Positions 62,011 to 64,000 of a stretch of DNA of 64,000 bases are shown here, piece by piece. Location: NCBI RefSeq assembly GCF_024343675.1, contig NZ_RJUD01000003.1:62001-126000 (forward strand), in the 5' to 3' direction. Position numbers and translations under genes: made by a program. The stretch comes from Lacihabitans sp. CS3-21. Lineage in GTDB: Bacteria; Bacteroidota; Bacteroidia; Cytophagales; Spirosomataceae. The first letter of the stretch is position 1; each line of letters begins with the position of its first letter. The notes below the pieces were generated by a model that saw only the letters and a program-made list of their open reading frames with translations, had not been told where the DNA came from and did no database searches.

Positions 62011-62018
62011 TACCTTTG
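62011..62018 (+). promoter_or_regulatory. Predicted promoter -7 box
   Basis: TACCTTTG, exact match to TAnnTTTG, 20 bp before the ATG at 62038. Confidence 0.55.
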
Positions 62019-62037
62019 TCTCAAACTTAATTAATAG

Positions 62038-62805
62038 ATGAAAACAGCTCTTTCTATAATTTTATTTTTGATTTCTATGAATTCATATTCCCAAGAATTT
62101 CAAGGAAAATGGACTGGGACGGTGAGCGGAAACAATGGTACTTTGGACTCAGAGATGAATCTAAAATATAATACTACAAAAACTCAAATTTTGGGAGAAA
62201 TGATAGTGACCAATTCTGGAGTAAAAGACTTTTATACCATAAATACCGACGTCTCTCAAAGTTCGGCAAAAGGCACATTGAAATACAAAGACGGCACAAT
62301 TTTCAATATTGAAATGACGCTTTCGGGTGGAGGTTTATCACAGAAAATAGCCTATAACAATCAGGTGATTTTACAGGGAACTTATCAAAAAGGAGCCCCA
62401 AAACCAAGCATTGAAGCTGTAAAAAATGACGGATTGTATAGAGATCCTGCTCTCGTGGGGCATTGGACGCATCATGAAAATTATTCTAGCAGTGGAGGCT
62501 TTTATGGTGGATCAAGTAGCAGCATTGTGCTTTTTGCTGATGGAAGGATTGGGGATGGAGGTTCAAAAAGTTATGTAAGTGGCCCAAATAGTTCAGGGAG
62601 TTCTAGCGGTGGTGGAAATTCAACTATAGACAAAGTTAGTGCCTCAGGTGCAAGGTGGTTTACCAAAGGAAATATATTCTACTGGCGAGTAAATCTAAAT
62701 GGACAAACTAAGGATATTCCTAACTCAAAGTATTTTATAAAAGACGGAGCATTGTTGTTGACTGATATTCAGACTGGGAAAAAGATGTTGTATTATAGGA
62801 AGTGA
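62038..62805 (+). CDS. Exported Ser/Gly-rich protein of unknown function
   Basis: A 255-residue protein with signal MKTALSIILFLISMNSYSQ. The first domain (about 20-115) is a small beta-barrel-like unit, FQGKWTGTVSGNNGTLDSEMN and ILGEMIVTNSGVKDFYTINTD. The second (about 135-255) begins LVGHWTHHENYSSSGG, a pattern seen in small Bacteroidota proteins of lipocalin-like fold, with a Ser/Gly-rich loop (SGPNSSGSSSGGGNS). No enzyme motif. Single gene with its own promoter. Confidence 0.7.
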   Translation: MKTALSIILFLISMNSYSQEFQGKWTGTVSGNNGTLDSEMNLKYNTTKTQILGEMIVTNSGVKDFYTINTDVSQSSAKGTLKYKDGTIFNIEMTLSGGGLSQKIAYNNQVILQGTYQKGAPKPSIEAVKNDGLYRDPALVGHWTHHENYSSSGGFYGGSSSSIVLFADGRIGDGGSKSYVSGPNSSGSSSGGGNSTIDKVSASGARWFTKGNIFYWRVNLNGQTKDIPNSKYFIKDGALLLTDIQTGKKMLYYRK

Positions 62806-62947
62806 TGGGTAGAAATGTTTAATCATAAGAAAGTTTGTTACAATTCTAAACATCCAATAATGGTAGTGGTGGTTATTTTTAATTATTTACCACAATAAAC
62901 TTTCCCACAAACCCAATAAACACAAACTATTCCCCCTATTTTCTCCC

Positions 62948-62955
62948 TATATTTG
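62948..62955 (+). promoter_or_regulatory. Predicted promoter -7 box of the Hsp70-like gene
   Basis: TATATTTG, exact match to TAnnTTTG; the leader to the ATG at 63013 would be about 53 nt. Confidence 0.55.
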
Positions 62956-63012
62956 CAGCCCTTTTGTGTGATTTACTCGGCAGGATGGGTTCTTTTACTT
63001 CAATAGTTTTAC

Positions 63013-64000
63013 ATGCAAAAATACATCTACGGTATAGATTTCGGCACTTCCAATTCAGCTTTGGCCATTTTAGATATTGAGACTAGACAGGCTGTTAAGC
63101 TTTTTACAGTACCCTCGCTTTTATTTTTCCAGGAACCTAAGGAGCGTGGAGAGTTTACCAGAGTGGCGGTGGGTCAAGATGCCATTGACCAGTACGTTCA
63201 AAATCGCATGAATGGCCGTTTTATGAAGTCTATCAAAAAGGTATTGCCTAACAAAAGTTTTGTAGATACCCGAATTGGTAACCGCATGTACAAGGCTGAA
63301 GACTTGGTGGCGTTTATTTTGAGCCATCTAAAATCCATGGCGGACGAGTTTCTTGGCGAGGATATAAAAACGGCGGTTATTGGCCGGCCAGTAGTGTTCG
63401 ACGAAGACTCCGAAAAAGATGCATTGGCTCAAACGAGGTTAGAAAAAGCCGCTAAAATCGCAGGTTTTGAAAAGATCTATTTTCAGTTAGAACCGATAGG
63501 GGCGGCATATACTTATGAAAGACAAATAGAGAAATCAGAACTCGTACTTGTGGCAGATTTTGGCGGCGGTACTTCTGATTTTTCCTTGATGCGACTAGAC
63601 CCTGAAGCAAAAAATTTGGCGAATCGCAAGAGCGACATCATAGGTCAGGGTGGTATTTATATTGGAGGTGACAATTTCGATTCCGATATCATGTGGCACA
63701 AAGGCACCCCGCATTTTGGTAGGGGAGTGAAGGAGGAATTTACGCCTGGTAAACCGCTCGATTTACCGCTTTCTTATTTTCAAAATATCTGTTCTTGGGA
63801 AAAAATGAACTTTTTGGATACGCTTCGAATGAAGCTGAGCATTGAGAAATCATACCAATATTCAGGTAAAGACCATAGGGTAAAAAACCTTCAAATTTTG
63901 ATTTCCGAAAACTTGGGTTATTCTTTTTTTAAGGAAATTGAAAAAGCCAAAATCACGCTGACCCATGAAGAAAAGGCCGAGTTGAGCTTTCAGAATCATG
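63013..64000 (+). CDS. Hsp70-like chaperone (YegD type), N-terminal part
   Basis: The open frame from ATG 63013 runs off the window end; 329 codons are visible. The actin-like ATPase motifs are clear: YIYGIDFGTSNSALAILDI (phosphate 1), KTAVIGRPVVFDEDSEKD, FEKIYFQLEPIGAAYTYERQ (connect 1), LVLVADFGGGTSDFSLMRLD (phosphate 2) and GGIYIGGDNFDSDIMWHK. It differs from DnaK by missing the EEVD-type pattern region and by lower similarity; the YegD/Hsp70-like subgroup is the best fit. The substrate-binding part lies beyond the window. Confidence 0.92.
   Translation, partial: MQKYIYGIDFGTSNSALAILDIETRQAVKLFTVPSLLFFQEPKERGEFTRVAVGQDAIDQYVQNRMNGRFMKSIKKVLPNKSFVDTRIGNRMYKAEDLVAFILSHLKSMADEFLGEDIKTAVIGRPVVFDEDSEKDALAQTRLEKAAKIAGFEKIYFQLEPIGAAYTYERQIEKSELVLVADFGGGTSDFSLMRLDPEAKNLANRKSDIIGQGGIYIGGDNFDSDIMWHKGTPHFGRGVKEEFTPGKPLDLPLSYFQNICSWEKMNFLDTLRMKLSIEKSYQYSGKDHRVKNLQILISENLGYSFFKEIEKAKITLTHEEKAELSFQNH

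Noticed and set aside
1-64000. Mobile element, prophage, integron or CRISPR array
   Set aside because: No transposase, integrase, terminal repeats or spaced direct-repeat array seen; the only regular repeats are the short promoter arrays at 33-39 kb.

Overview
The window is AT-rich chromosomal DNA from a Bacteroidota bacterium, most likely a free-living Cytophagales-type organism. The evidence is as follows. Many genes sit behind -7 boxes of the TAnnTTTG type and lack Shine-Dalgarno sequences. There are several lineage-typical families: two DUF2490 outer-membrane proteins, a DUF2807/GIN protein, a secreted VCBS-repeat protein, Tat-exported Gfo/Idh oxidoreductases, a lipoprotein prohibitin, a GldA-like ATPase and an ECF42 sigma factor paired with a DGPF protein. 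I see no phage, transposon, integron or CRISPR array; the region looks like core plus metabolic accessory genome.

Layout. 1-6.7 kb: end of an E2 acyltransferase gene, then a leftward cluster with an AraC-type regulator behind a membrane domain, a tight four-gene envelope operon (small exported protein, DoxX, glycan-binding-like lipoprotein, GIN-domain protein), a membrane protein, the ECF42 sigma/DGPF pair, and a retropepsin-like protein whose two catalytic Asp are both His. 7-24 kb: amino-acid permeases, kup, GH29 fucosidase, DUF4153, DUF3052-like, GH25, GH20, a small outer-membrane-like protein, a secreted EEP phosphodiesterase, DinB, aldo-keto reductase, methionine-type aminotransferase, and TauE behind a palindromic operator. 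24-31 kb: a histidine kinase/response regulator pair, the GldA-like ATPase, an RRM protein coupled to a DEAD-box helicase, DUF2490 and a thioredoxin-fold protein. 31-34 kb: a LysR regulator divergent from a degenerate beta-carbonic-anhydrase-like protein and SbtA (bicarbonate uptake).

33.7-39.9 kb holds what I consider the best candidate for an undescribed system. TerC, DUF2490, a response regulator, its histidine kinase, a lipoprotein prohibitin, an LRR protein and a small exported NYK-repeat protein lie together. Four promoters in this block share one architecture: TCTAA-type repeats every 11 bp, with the last repeat position exactly 16 bp before a TAnnTTTG-type box. This looks like an autoregulated OmpR-family envelope-stress regulon.

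40-51 kb: hexuronate catabolism (uxuA, KDG kinase), tRNA-Val(TAC), then an amino-sugar locus (Tat-exported Gfo/Idh oxidoreductase, NagX-like acyltransferase, nagB, nagA, and convergently a sugar MFS permease with a second Gfo/Idh protein). With GH20, GH25 and GH29 nearby this fits use of GlcNAc-containing glycans such as chitin or peptidoglycan. 50-62 kb: an MFS permease with a disrupted-looking N terminus, two lipoproteins, a secreted FAD oxidoreductase, a VCBS-repeat protein, a cupredoxin/PVC-type dehydrogenase fusion, a DUF1080 protein and a Tat-exported alpha/alpha-toroid-like protein; together they suggest oxidative processing of plant or algal sugars outside the cytoplasm. The window ends inside an Hsp70-like (YegD-type) gene.

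All assignments come from reading the sequence; no database search was run.
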